Assembly (NCBI GenBank): GCA_027919835.1
Contig: JANVFP010000044.1
Coordinates: forward strand, 124,001-188,000
From: Lentinula raphanica
Taxonomy: Eukaryota; Basidiomycota; Agaricomycetes; Agaricales; Omphalotaceae
Reading direction: 5' to 3'
DNA length: 64,000 nucleotides
The position numbers and the translations under genes were made by a program. Shown piece by piece: positions 20,635 through 32,255 of this stretch (position 1 is its first letter; each line of letters opens with the position of its first letter). The notes under the pieces are model-generated. The model was not told the DNA's origin. It did not search any database and saw only the letters and a list, made by a program, of their open reading frames with translations.

Positions 20635-22734
20635 TTATGATTCATGAACAACACCCAAGTAAGTAGAAGGGGTAGCATCCTGATCTTCAGAGTCCCAGGC
20701 TGCCAGCTGATTGAGTATCTCTATAGGTACAGGACATTCAACAGGGTAAGAACCCTGCAATATCTCTGGGTATTCATAACACCTCTGTTGAAATACTTCT
20801 TGAAGCTTTTTATTTGAAGAAATTCTAAACAATTGATCCCACACCAGTGGTAATACTTTCACTGCAATAGGAGGGTTGGCCCTGATATACTTGTCTATTA
20901 CCCAGGATAGACCTTCTGATGGTTTGAGGTAGTCAGGAGATTTGGTTGTAGATATTTGAAGCTTTACTGGGATGTTTGCAGCACAAAGTGCTAGAATACA
21001 ATCAACATTAGAGGGAGTGGGAACGATTTCCAAGATTGGTATTGTATCCATAGATTGATCCAATGGTTCTTGACTATCAAATCTTGAAGCCCAGTGAATC
21101 ATTGAGTAGAATAGATCCCAATCAATCTTTGAGTGCAATGGATCACACTCATTATCTATGTTGTCACTTTGAATAGCAATAACAGCATGAAGATCCTCTA
21201 TGATATGCAAAGCAAGGAACATAAAATCGCCATAGTCTCTACATCCATACAAAGCCTGCATTGCTTCAAGGGTTGATAACTTATAAGTCATTCTAGGAGA
21301 GAATGACCCTAGACTATGAAGTATAATTTCTTTTGCAGAGATATTGGATGTAGTTGCTCCAAGCCAAAAGAGAGCTTTGAATTTTGAATCTTCTTGGCCT
21401 AAGTTTGTATCATCAACATTGGAAATGGAAACTTTAATCCGCTCGGCATCTCTAAGAGTATGAAACCGTTTCATCCCTTCATGCTTCAAGACCTCAAACT
21501 CAGATCCACTTAGATCTGCATCCAAGGAATATAACAGAAGCAGGAGCTTGACAAATGCCATGTGAGGGAGCTGAGAGACATAGTACATTAGATCAGAGAA
21601 AGTGGTCCTGTATGCACACTGAATGAAAAAGAGGGGAAGAACATTGGCAGCTAGATAGAGCACAACAATTGTTGCTGTAATGCCACCAGTTGCACATGCT
21701 ATTGCAATATTCAAGGGGATAAGAAAAAGGACCAGACCAATGAGGAAAAGCACAAGTGAGAGATGCAACAGAATAGGGAGGATGCTAATGATTGCTGGAA
21801 CTTTCCATGCTTTCAGGCCATCAAACCGAAATTGACGGATGAAAGCACGTTCCTGGGATGTCCCTGTGACAATGGACATATATTGACGAAGCCATTGCTT
21901 GGCTAGGACAGCAAACAGTGCAACAGATAATGCAATGGTGAGACTTGTGAACCACAATCCATTGACCCAGATATCTCCAGTAGCGGGAGAAAAGGCAGTA
22001 CCAGTGGAAGGGATTTGTGAGATGGTTGAGATGTTCCCATTGGCACGAAGAATGGCAGAGATTTCCCCAAGGTAAGATGCAGAGAGTGATTCATTGTCTA
22101 TTGACAATGCTTGAGAAGTCTGTGCCACAAAGGTTGTGACAACAGCTGAGAAGAGACCAGCCTAATTCCATTGAGATCAGAGAAGTGGGTGCAAGCAGCA
22201 AGTAAATCATTGAAGACATACAAAATCAGGAGCACATCAAGACTATCCCCCAATTCATCAATCATATCTTTGTCAAATGCTGCTGCCTCGTCATTATACA
22301 CCCACCATACCCGTGCTTCTGGATCATGCTCATGGTATAGTTCATCTTTTGGATACTTCAGACGGTAATCATAATTGGCTTCCAAAATTCAGCTCAAAAT
22401 TAGGATTCAAGTTGGCAGGACAAAACTCACCAGCTACAGGATTTGTTTGGACATGCTGTTTCTTGAAACTAAAACGCTTAGTGCCAGGTCTGTTTGAGCT
22501 ATCAGAAACATTCCCCTCTGCTCGGATATCTTGATTTGCCTCTCACAGTTCTTCCTCTACCTCTACCTGGCCATGCAAATTCAAATGAGGTCCATTTTCT
22601 GGTGTCTTGACTCCTTCATTCTTCTTGCAGCACTCATGTAGGATATCACACATATTGTGCATGAGTTTGAGCACCTCCTGTGTTGACTCTTTGGCATCTG
22701 CAATGCTGTTTTCAATCTTGGCTCCAGAGGACAT
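20635..22734 (-). pseudogene. DUF6535-family membrane protein, disabled copy (a)
   Basis: Exon blocks correspond one-to-one with the three intact paralogues in this window: 22734-22431 (variable leader), 22378-22222 (YNDEAAAFDKDMIDELGDSLDVLL, the start of DUF6535) and 22161-20635 (AGLFSAVVTTFVAQTSQ, three more membrane segments, then a 330-residue cytosolic-type tail). DUF6535 proteins are multi-pass membrane proteins of unknown function in mushrooms. Two lesions distinguish this copy: an in-frame TGA at 22545-22543 in exon 1, and a missing base at the end of exon 2 (TGATTTT|GTATG where paralogues have TGATCTTT|GTATG or TGATCTTC|GTATG). The second puts exon 3 out of frame. The long exon 3 is still open, which suggests recent loss, or use of an internal start. 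Confidence 0.75.
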
Positions 22735-23965
22735 GGTCGTTAAAAGAATAAGAAGGAAAAAGAAGACACTGTGTGAAAATCTGGGTGTTTTGCTACTGAC
22801 AGGGAGCATGTTCAGAAAACAACTCAGGATATATTCAGAATATCTCATGAGAGTATTACAATCTTCAAATAAACAAAAGAGCGCACTTATCCATTCAGTC
22901 AGAACTTAGAAGGCATATTTCTCTGCTCGCTGTGACTGAAAACAACCCTCGGAGTTTCTACCCACTGGGACATACAGTTAAAAGCCCTCATACATGAGAT
23001 ATCACAATGATGTTTGAATCAGTTCAGTTAAAAGACCCCAATTATGCTCAGCGGCCAGCCACACGAGGTGATGGAATCGGACTCTCAAACTACCGGTTCT
23101 ATGTACTTTCTGCTTCTGTTGAATTGAGCTTTTGCGGGAGTGAGGGTTATCAACAGATTGGCGCTATTGCACCATGCTGGAGTGGATACAATGTGAACAG
23201 CTGTTGAAAGTGTGAATGGAAGGTATAGATAGAAGACACGGATTCGGAGAAGATAGATGATACTCAAAAAAGATGGATGAACTGCCAAGAGCAATCAATC
23301 TGATTGGAATATGGAAGGACCCTTCGACTCTGAGATATGTGAACACTGAGCCCTATGACCACAATTTGTATGCCTCAGCTTCTCTGAAAATTCAGCCTTG
23401 CGAGTCTCTTTCTCCGTGAAGGTGTCAAGTGCATAATGCTTTTTCAGCCGCATAAGCATGGCTTTTCTGTAGGCGAGCTTGAGGATCAAGTCAAAACGTG
23501 GTTTGGACGTATATGGACCTTCATGATCACACATCCGGAATGAGACTTAGGCCAATGATGCATGTATCTCCATTGGTTGTAATGATAAGGGCATCAGACA
23601 AGAACAAGAGGCAACAAAGTTGGAGAGATGGGCGTCTTGAGCTACAACCTGTTTGAAAACATCAACTAAACTAGAACAACAACGCACCCGAGTAATGATA
23701 ACTTCTAAGGCTTGTACTCCAAAATCTCGCCTGGACTCGATACATCCATAGCTGCAACAGGACTACCAAGTAACAGTTCTTGAGAGGTGATGATGTACCA
23801 ATATAATTATGCTGTCGGTGTTGGAGGAGGAAGCTACAGTTGGAAACATTCTTCGTATGCGTGGATAGTATTTCAGTTCTCAATGAGCGTAGGATAGAGG
23901 TGCGTAGCAGAAAGAAAGTGGCAATACCACTGTGGATAGTCGCTCGTAGTTGCTCGTAGTCGCAA

Positions 23966-24150
23966 CAGGTTGCTAGTCGAACAGATTTTGACTTTGAGTC
24001 AGAATTCTATTCTTCGAGCTTTTGTTCTGGATAGGGCCATTGGATCGCGATACGCAGGGATGGACTTGAAGGGCCGGAGCGTGACCCACTTGGATACGAA
24101 AGGCGAAGAACACGAAGAGATTGGAATCGGGAGAGAGAGAAGGAATTCAC
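23966..24150 (+). repeat. Dispersed repeat R1, copy 1 (partial)
   Basis: Shares with the other R1 copies the order: CTTCGAGCTTTTGTTCTGG, GGACTTGAAGGGC, GTGACCCACTTGGATACGAA, GAACACGAAG. It is truncated on the right relative to copy 3. Confidence 0.7.
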
Positions 24151-24740
24151 AGCTACACAGGCAAGCAAATCTATTAACCAATGGATAACCACATGAGTTT
24201 GAAACACCGCTTGAATAATTTGAACCTACGCACAAAAGTGGTAATTTAATCCACTGGATATTTGAAGCTGAGGTTGTCCTGAGGTCCAATCAAACTTGAA
24301 CCGGTGGATGAAGTGAGTATAGCCTCATCGGCCTGATTTTTCCAGTGGATCCCGACTGTGACCCGGTTTTCCCGATCCTCAGTAGACCATCATTATTTGA
24401 GCGATAAACCGAATGAATATTACAACAAAGATGTGTACAAATGATGAATAAGATACCAGAACCATGACTGAACTGTACACAAACACCATTGATCCTTCAG
24501 TCTTCACAGACTCTTTGAAGAGTCCTAACAAAAACCTTGATGCATACAAAGTTGAAGAAACTTCAGCCGTCGAAGGGCAGAGTCGCGGCGACAAGAGCAT
24601 TTCCAAGTGCATTGACAAGATTACCGACGAGGGTATTGAAGTTCTTGTGCAAGTGAGTTAGTCTTGAGGAGAGAGCATTGACAATGGTATTGAACCTCTT
24701 GAGCAAGTGAGTTGATCACTGGATAGATGAGCATTGATAA

Positions 24741-24893
24741 CATTGACGATGATGCAGAATTTTGACGACGTTGCAGAGCCTTGACAACGGTGCAGAATCT
24801 TGACGACGTTGCAGAGCCTTGACAACGGTACAGAATCTTGACGATGGTGCAGAACCTCGACGACGTTGGAGAACCTTGACCACGTTGAAGTGG
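24741..24893 (+). repeat. 19-bp minisatellite, 8 units
   Basis: Units resemble CTTGACGACGTTGCAGAGC and alternate with CTTGACAACGGTGCAGAAT, giving a 38-bp higher-order period. The units start at 24741 (20 bases), 24761, 24780, 24799, 24818, 24837, 24856 and 24875. Confidence 0.85.
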
Positions 24894-25584
24894 CGATTGA
24901 AGAGCGACGCAAGCAAATGAGTAATGTCGAGGTGTCTTTTTCAGAGACAGTTTGAAGCAGCCTTGATTGAGTATTGATCGAGAGCGAAAGGCCTTAATGA
25001 TAAAGCACCGCGACGCAAACAGAGATGTTGGATCCCTTCGTCTTGGTTGGTTCTTTGGAGATATCCGAGTGGCAGGTAAACTTGAGAGTGGCAGGTGCTG
25101 GTATCAACCACTAGTAAGGGATACAGTTTGAGGATGTGAGCGATTGGAACCAGAGTGTGCAAGGTTCTGATCTGAAGAAGTCGAGCTCAGTGTAAACTTC
25201 GTCGTGGGGTCCAATTCGATGGAGTAAAAGAAAGTTGAAGTTGTCCAAATAGCAATCAACAAACACGACACGTCCTTTGCATGTGACTTGACCAGTCAGC
25301 AAACGCGACTCCCAGTCCAACAGGGCGCCGAATTAAAATTTTGAACAATTTGAAACGATTTGAGGCTTTTGAGCTTAAGAAATTATGTGCAAGGCTTCAA
25401 ACAGGCGGACGATGAGCGAAGGTGCAAAAGGAAATTAAGCTGAGCTTATCTACGACATTTGAAACAACGTTCGAAATTATTGAACCTCAGGATAAATTTT
25501 AAGTCCGTCCAGCGCTTCATTTTGCCGCCTCAAACACCGCACATCTGAAGGTCTGGGTGTGTATCTAAATCGAACGTACATTGG

Positions 25585-25860
25585 CAGATCTTCAGTCAGA
25601 TCAAAACTTGGACTCGTACCCGAATATCTTTTCCCTAAGTATACCCATATTCCTCATCCTACCCATACCCATACTAATACACAGCTCTCGGCCAAGGATC
25701 CTCCCAAATAATAAGGACTTTTGGAAGCCTAGGACTCTGAGATATCTCCGACAAAGTCCGTTATTGGCAATGAATATGATGCAGAGGGCCCTGATCCAAG
25801 AAGGAGAGGAATAACAACGCCAAGAGAGAAGAGGGGATTGGGAGGAGGGAGACGGAGAAG
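25585..25860 (+). repeat. Dispersed repeat R1, copy 2 (right part)
   Basis: Contains CTCGTACCCGAATAT, TACCCATATTCCTCATCCTA, CCATACCCATACT, AGCCTAGGACTCTGAGATAT and GGGCCCTGATCCAAGAAG, colinear with copy 3. It lacks the left part that copy 1 has. Confidence 0.7.
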
Positions 25861-26096
25861 AAGTTAGTCCAGATGTAGGTGGGAAGGACAGTAAGAACAG
25901 TATGTGGACAAAGAGAACGAGGGATCGGGGAAGGAATACGTTGCTGGTTTGACATGACAACAAAGGCCTCAATGAACAGTGGATATGCCGATAAGACGAG
26001 AACATGGGAGTGGTCTCTTACTCGTGGATCAGAGTGACAGTACGAGGGAAGACGAGGAGGAATGGAGTAATGGTTGCAAAGTTACATCAAACTTCC

Positions 26097-26600
26097 ATTA
26101 GAAGTGGGACTCGGGTCATTCTCTGGGGTAGTTGCTACAGATTGCCAGTTGAACGCTATTCGGCTTCAATCCAAGGCTTTGAGCTTTCATTTTGGATAGG
26201 GCCGTTGAGTCGCGATACACAGGGATGGACTTGAAGGGCCTGAGCATAACCCACTTGGATACGAAAGGGAAGAACACGAAGAGATTAGAATTGAGAGAGG
26301 ATGAATCGATGACTATCTGTATCGAATGTACGTTAGCACAGCTCCAGCCAGATCGAACCAGGGACCCGTACATGAACATGCTTTCCCTGCACATGCCCAT
26401 ATTTCTCATCCTACCCATACCCATACTGGTATGCAGCTCGCATCAAACGACCCTCCAGAAGAACGATGAAGGACTTTCGAAGAAGCCTAGGACTCTAAGA
26501 GATATCCAACAAAGTCCATTATTGGAGAAGAGGATGATGTGTAGTGTCCTGATCCAAGAAGAAGAAGGATGAGAGGATGATGAGAAGAGGAGGAGGGGAG
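26097..26600 (+). repeat. Dispersed repeat R1, copy 3 (longest)
   Basis: About 500 bp, carrying both the left part (GTGGGACTCGGGTC, CTACAGATTGCCAGTTGAAC, GGGCCGTTGAGTCGCGATAC) and the right part (CATGAACATGCTTTCCCTGC, CATCCTACCCATACCCATAC, CCTGATCCAAGAAGAAGAAG). No coding frame is conserved among the copies, so this is a non-autonomous or decayed element. Confidence 0.7.
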
Positions 26601-27149
26601 GAGGATGAGAAGGAAGGCGGATGGACGGACGGGATATAGACGGAAAGCGCAAATAATGAAGAGCACAGAGCAGTTGTATTGTATTTACACGATAAGGAAG
26701 ACTCCCAAAGCCCCCGGTCTCTGCACGGTACACGAATACACGAGCGATGCAGACCGATATGCCGGTGACATAAAGAGGACAAATTTTGCCTCCTGCTTGT
26801 GTCACAGTGAAAATGCCTAGCATGACTTCGAATTGATCTTTCGTCTGAGGCTTTTAGTTGAGGACATGCCTGGTCCACTAGACGACGTCTAGGTAGATGG
26901 CGGTGAAGAGGAGGGATACGAGGGATGGAGTCCATGGGGCAGGAGGGGGGGAATAAAGACAAAGGCTCATCGAATCCCAGAGGTGCCGGTGATCATGACG
27001 ACATAGAAGTTCGAGATATGGAGTGGAGAGTTTGAGGTCCAGGGAAAGGGAAGAAGATAGGGGGATCGAGTCGTCCGCCTCAACTTTGACAGGCGGATGT
27101 TGTAGTCAATGGCGATGAATGAGAATGTAGGGAAGGCAATGGCTATGAC

Positions 27150-27510
27150 GAAAAATCCCAATCTGGGATTCGATTTCAGACTCAAACACAGACTACGATG
27201 AATTGACCCTGGCTTTTCCCTCAGCTCCCAATTTGCCTTCTGAACACTCTCTGAGCGCGCTGGAAGATGAAGCGGATGAGAGAGTGGTCGAAGGTGGGGA
27301 TGGGGGACGGACAGGGAGCTTGACGATCTCCCAAGACTGTACATGAACGCGAATGCGAGGGGTGTAGGATCGCTGCGGGACAAGTAATATGAAACCAGCA
27401 AGGCTCTTGTTGTAGCCTCATGTGCTAATGGAGTTGTGGTTGACCGTAAGGAACTTGGAAGCAGGCGTGCGTAGAGCGTAACATAGGTCGATTCCGACGT
27501 TTGTGGCCAA
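27150..27510 (+). repeat. Dispersed repeat R2, copy 1
   Basis: Shares with 27790-28130 the order: GGCTTTTCC, GCGGATGAGAG, GTGGTC, GGTGGGGATG, GACGATCTCCCAAGACTGTA, GAATGCGAGG/GTCGCT, GTAACATAGGTCGATTCCGA. The two copies lie head to tail about 640 bp apart. Confidence 0.65.
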
Positions 27511-27789
27511 ACATGAGGAATCGGAGATGGGTTTTAGCTTCGTCAACGCATTCAGAGAGCATCTGTGCCATGATCAAGTGATATATTCGCTATCCGAGCA
27601 ATCGACAATGGTGGTCGTGAGGAGGAGGGATGCGAGGGAGTGGGCAAGAACAGAACGTGCGCATGATCATTGACGATGTAGTTTTGAGATCTGGAGGGGG
27701 ACTATCGTTACGCGTAACGTGGCAACATTGAGTGGGGCGAGGGCGAAGATCCAAAACCCAATACCAATCCCACCCTCTATCCCAGCAAA

Positions 27790-28130
27790 GGATCAAGCGG
27801 GTCATACACCGTGGACAAAGATACTAACGAGGTGGATTGACCCCGGCTTTTCCTCCTTCTCCAAATTTGTTTTCTGCACAAGCCCTGGACGGTCGGGAGA
27901 TAAAACGGATGAGAGGGTGGTCAAGGGTGGAGATGAGGGATGGACAGGGAACTGGACGATCTCCCAAGACTGTACAGGAGCGTTTAGAGTCGCTACGGGG
28001 CGAAGTAGGTGCACGGTGCAGCGAAAACCAGAATGAAATCAGGAAGGCTCTCATCGTAGCCCAAGACAAGGTAGATGAAGGAAGCGGGTGCCACATCTGT
28101 GTAACGTAGGTCGATTCTGACGTTGGTGGC
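27790..28130 (+). repeat. Dispersed repeat R2, copy 2
   Basis: Carries GGACGATCTCCCAAGACTGT, AAACGGATGAGAGGGTGGTC and GTAACGTAGGTCGATTCTGA in the same order as copy 1. A third, inverted and partial copy is near 54190-54340. Confidence 0.65.
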
Positions 28131-29009
28131 AGGAGGCGAGGAAACGGGGATGGGGTTTAACTTTGTAAAACATTGATTGCCTTTGAAGCGACATCTATGT
28201 TACTGTAGTCCATCTGTATCAGCGGGAGCAGTCAATATTTCAATCTTCATGACACGAAAAGCTTTGGAGATTGGCACTCACCCAATTCATGTACCTTCAA
28301 GCCAAACTCGCATTCAACTCCGTCATCCCTCTTCATCTTCCCTTTTGCTCTGCCTGCTCATATTACCAACATTCCATGGGATGAGCCCACATAGCGTCGG
28401 CTTGAAATTGCATGAAGGGACACTAGAGATGGATGCGAGGCAAAAAGCATGAATCAACCAACCGAGATCGAGCTGAGAGGAAGTGGACAGAGAAATTTCA
28501 TTTTTTTCGCACGCCTTCTTTATCAAAACCACCATGGCCATCGTCTCTCATGTATGCCACGAATGAACACCATCCGGATCGTCTACAAAGACCAGGGCGA
28601 AAATATCCTCTCAGACAGAGTAGTCAAGGAAAGGTGGTTACTCCGTGAAGAGGTTTATGTTTCGTGCGTGTCTGAACTCAACGTGCATTGGCCTCCCCTA
28701 ACGCGGAGTCGCAGGTATGCCATCTCGATATATCCAACTACTTAATGGCGACGAAACACAATTCCCTCTTAGATTTAGTGCTAGAGAATCCCTCGCTTTG
28801 AAATCACAGTATGATGGATCCGAGTCTTACACGGATCATCATATACATAGCTGATTCAGATGAACATGTATCCATGGAGTCTGGACCATCTTGCCATCGC
28901 AGCACCTCCGACAACCCCGTTTTCCTTGTGAGATTGAGTCCAGATCTAGTATCTCGGCCCCTGCTGTCAAAATTGGGCTTGCGTTTGAACGTTTCACCTA
29001 TCTTCTCCA

Positions 29010-30109
29010 TGGCCGCCCACTTTGAACGGACCTTACCTGACCACCGCCAACATCTCCTTCCATCTCTGGCAAAATCTATCCTCACCCCACCTGCAGTAAC
29101 ATGCCTCATATTATATGCCACGGGGCCAAATGCTTCTGCGTTTTCAGCAACTGTTGCCATGTTGAGCATTCCGATTTTTGTTGTGCTCCGAAGGTCGAAA
29201 TATGCACTATCGCGAGAGGACTTGATGGCCACTCAGTTGAACACTTGCGTTATACCGCGAGGTGTAGGGAAGTGGCATTGATGTAGCAATGAGGATAGTC
29301 AAATCCTTCCAAAATCAATACTTTTTGCAAGGATTTGTGGATCTCTTTGACGAGTACAAATCCTTGACCATCAATACCCGTATTCTCTGGGCTAATCAGG
29401 TATTAGAATCTCTCATACTTATGTATGATTCCACTGTTCTCAGTCCAATAGATCATCACCATAGACGAGCAAATGTTGCAATTCGTTCAATCTACTGGTT
29501 TTTTTTTTGATAACGGTTTCTTCTGAAGTTCTGGCATGAAAGAATGTACAATGTCCATTCTTCCGTGCATGCAATGACAAACTGATACTCCTTCCACATA
29601 GCAATAAACTTCTCAGAACAAGTTTTTTTCAATGCATGAGTGATTGTGACTTCTATGAGAATGGGGGATTTGACTTTCAGTTGCAGTAGGGAAGGTGAAC
29701 TATGGAAAAGAGTACATCAAAGGACCCTTTGAAACATCTATCACTCACCAATGTTATCCATAGGGCAGAGCTATGTCACGATCATTCTTCAAAAAAAGAA
29801 TGCATATCCGATTTCAACATATTCAACCGCATCACCACAAAGACTCTAAATCTCATTGAGGAAAGGGCTCTTCCCAAGAAGGCCATCAATATTCAAGACT
29901 TGCTCTCTCGATTCACTATAGATTCCGCAATGGAATTCCTATGCAGAGTTGAGCTCAATACAATCTCTCACCCACTCCATGAACCTGGTTATGTCAAACT
30001 TGGTGCCAGAGGCTCGATCCTGGTTAAGGAACAAAATGGCTTTGATGATTTTATAGAAGCGTTTGAAAACCCATTCATGTATGTACCCTTTCAGGCGGTC
30101 CATGAATAG
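29010..30109 (+). pseudogene. Cytochrome P450 (CYP63-like), truncated and frameshifted
   Basis: The N-terminal two thirds of a basidiomycete P450 can be followed. The hydrophobic leader is LLPSLAKSILTPPAVTCLIL (about 29065-29125), followed by a VIPRGVGKW hinge near 29260, then 29289-29399 (IDVAMRIVKSFQNQYF...TRILWANQ), a likely intron to 29450, IITIDEQMLQFVQSTGF, and from about 29705 HRAELCHDH, DFNIFNRITTKTLNLIEER and LLSRFTIDSAMEFLCRVELN. The frame shifts at about 29275 (where relatives have KWPGN). The piece after QSTGF is garbled, and everything after about 30109 is missing, including the ExxR helix and the heme Cys loop. It cannot make an active P450. It sits 1.1 kb before a UbiA-type gene on the same strand. 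Confidence 0.75.
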
Positions 30110-31234
30110 TGTGTAGATCCAAATATCCTCTCATGGTTACCACAATAATCTAAGTTCCTGCAGTGCATTGGCAAGGACTTTGAATGAGGCTTTGTTCTTC
30201 ATTATGAGGCTTTGTTCTTCATTATAAAGTTGGTACACAGATTCTGATCCTTCCAGTTGGCATCTGAATTTCAACCTGAAGGCTCCCTTCCAATGGCTTT
30301 GTAGAAAGGCTCTCCAGGATGTCAAGGGATTGAAAGAATATTCCCTGCTGTTGAAATAACCTTATATAGCAAGGTTAAGTTTGGTTCATATATGAAGAAA
30401 CGTACTAGAATCAAGAGGGTTTTCTAGGGTGGGGTATGAATCTACTATATCAAATAAGTGACCGCGACTGATGCACTGTGGATGAACAGAAGTAGATGAA
30501 TTGTACTATATTCTATCCTTGTGTTGAGTGTGTCCAAAAGCCTGCCAAGACCTTTGCTCCCTAGCTGCCACCATTGGGTTCCGATCATGTTTCCAGCTCC
30601 TCTTCTACCCGTGCTATCATCTCCAAACACTGCTGTTGTGTGGTATATGTATACCTTTCTGTCTATAATCATGGACAGCAGTTACTCCACACTTGGTCCG
30701 ACATCAATTGCATCAGCTGCATTGGCTTGACCCCTTTTTTTGTCCATTGCTTGAATCCGTTTTATTCGCTGGATGCCATTTGGAGCCTGGAGAGCAACTA
30801 ACTTGATCCAAGTCAGATTCTAGAACCTATTGAATTTTGGACTTTGAAATGTAACCCGTTAGCACCACTGGTTGCAACAGACTTATCCATGGTTCCCACT
30901 TACTGTATGATGGGATTCGAACCATTGGTATGAGGGTGCATCTAAAAATACAGTAGTTTATATGCAACATTCAGCAACTATGTTTCAGACTTAGTCTATA
31001 TGTGTGTCTTGTAGGTCTCCCAATGCTGACTTGTTCTGTAACTTATGGTTACTTGGGTTCTTTAGGAAAATGACACCTAGATGACCAATAGAAACAAGGC
31101 CAAGTTGTTTTCTGTATAAGTTGCGCACTTCAACTTGAAAGAAAATACATCCCCATGGCCAATTTTTTGGGTATTTGCAGTAAAACATGCATAGACTTGT
31201 CTGCATCATCAAGTGTCATTGCTGGCCTTTCTGA
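30110..31234. other. Intergenic, no gene seen
   Basis: There is a short direct duplication AGGCTTTGTTCTTCATTAT at 30189 and 30209. Otherwise nothing recognisable. The missing C-terminal part of the P450 is not found here. Confidence 0.5.
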
Positions 31235-32255
31235 AGTTCCCTATTTCTTGTGGTGCCAGTTGTATACCTGCTTGCTGTTCACATGGACAGATTACAAAAC
31301 TATAATGTTTCCTGTAGTAAGTTGACTTCTTTCTGCAAGTTACAACCCAATATTTCAGACTATTCATTTGTTGATGGAATTCTGCAGACACTTTTTGCAT
31401 CTGCTGTTGCTCCTGTTCAATCCATTTCAAACTTGCTGCATGGACTTGCTTGGATATGGATTCATCTTCTTTTGTGCAATGTATCCAATCAAGCACAGAG
31501 TGGACATGAAGACTCCATTAACCACCCATGGAGACCTATTCCATCAGGGCGACTTACAGAGCATCAAGCTACTAGATTTAGATGGGCTCTGGTGCTCTTC
31601 TGCACATTATATTCAACTTTCTATGGCAAGCAAAATGTGCTAGCTACTACAGCTCTGATTACAGCAACTATATTTCATGATGATTTGGGAATGTCAGGAA
31701 ATCCTTTGGGAAAGAATTTGTGTAATGTGGGAGGTTATACTTCTTTTGAGTTTGGAGCTATCAATATCATTGGCAAGTTATTTTTTTCACCTGTTCAAGT
31801 AGAAAATCATATTTAGTCTTATACAGGCTCACCTAACTCTCCTGATGCATTGTCATTTACTGCCATTGTTATCAGTGGCACCCTTATTTTTACTACAATT
31901 CATGCTCAGGATTTTGCAGATGTTGAGGGAGATTTTGCATTGGGCAGAACAACACTTCCTATATGTGCACCAGAATTGTCCCGACTCTTGATTTTGCTTG
32001 CTCTTGCAATATGGTCTATTGGTCTTGGATGGTTCTGGGACATACATCCTCTTTGCCAGATTGTATTTGTTGCAATAGGTTTACTTGTGGGTATCCGCTA
32101 TTATTACTGGCGGACACTACAAGATGACAAGGTTTCCTATCTGCTTTACAATGTCTGTTTTCTTCAAATCATTCCTAGAGTGATGATCAATTAATAAATT
32201 CTTTCAGGTCTGGATTTGCTGTGCACATATTCTGCCATTGAATTGCAGAATGTAA
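31235..32255 (+). CDS. UbiA-type prenyltransferase family protein, 5' end unresolved
   Basis: Multi-pass membrane protein of the UbiA superfamily, as found in many basidiomycete secondary-metabolite loci. Exons: about 31235-31316 (LLFTWTDYKTIMFPV), 31388-31772, 31827-32152 and 32208-32255. Motifs: NVSNQAQSGHED followed by RPIPSGR (first Asp-rich/substrate loop region, with the usual NDxxDxxxD reduced to N..NQ...ED), HDDLG, and HAQDFADVEGD followed by GRTTLP (second Asp-rich motif, well kept). It ends NVWICCAHILPLNC like its relatives. The intron between exons 2 and 3 starts with GC (GCAAGT), a rare but recognised donor. No in-frame ATG precedes LLFTWTDYK nearby, so either a further 5' exon is missed or the start has been lost. 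Substrate is unknown. Confidence 0.7.

Larger units (their letters stand above)
22735..29009. other. 6.3-kb repeat-rich desert
   Basis: I find no gene with coherent exons here. It contains copies of at least two dispersed repeats (listed separately), a 19-bp minisatellite and assorted low-complexity purine runs (for example GAGGAGGAGGGGAGGAGGAT near 26590). The many short open frames run antisense to one another with no splice logic. Confidence 0.5.

Noticed and set aside
23085..29232. Numerous 60-150-codon frames across the repeat-rich desert
   Set aside because: They overlap antisense to each other, follow repeat copies rather than conserved domains, and cannot be linked by splice sites into a plausible protein. 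The part of the plus-strand frame near 29.05-29.28 kb that does match a P450 is listed as a pseudogene.
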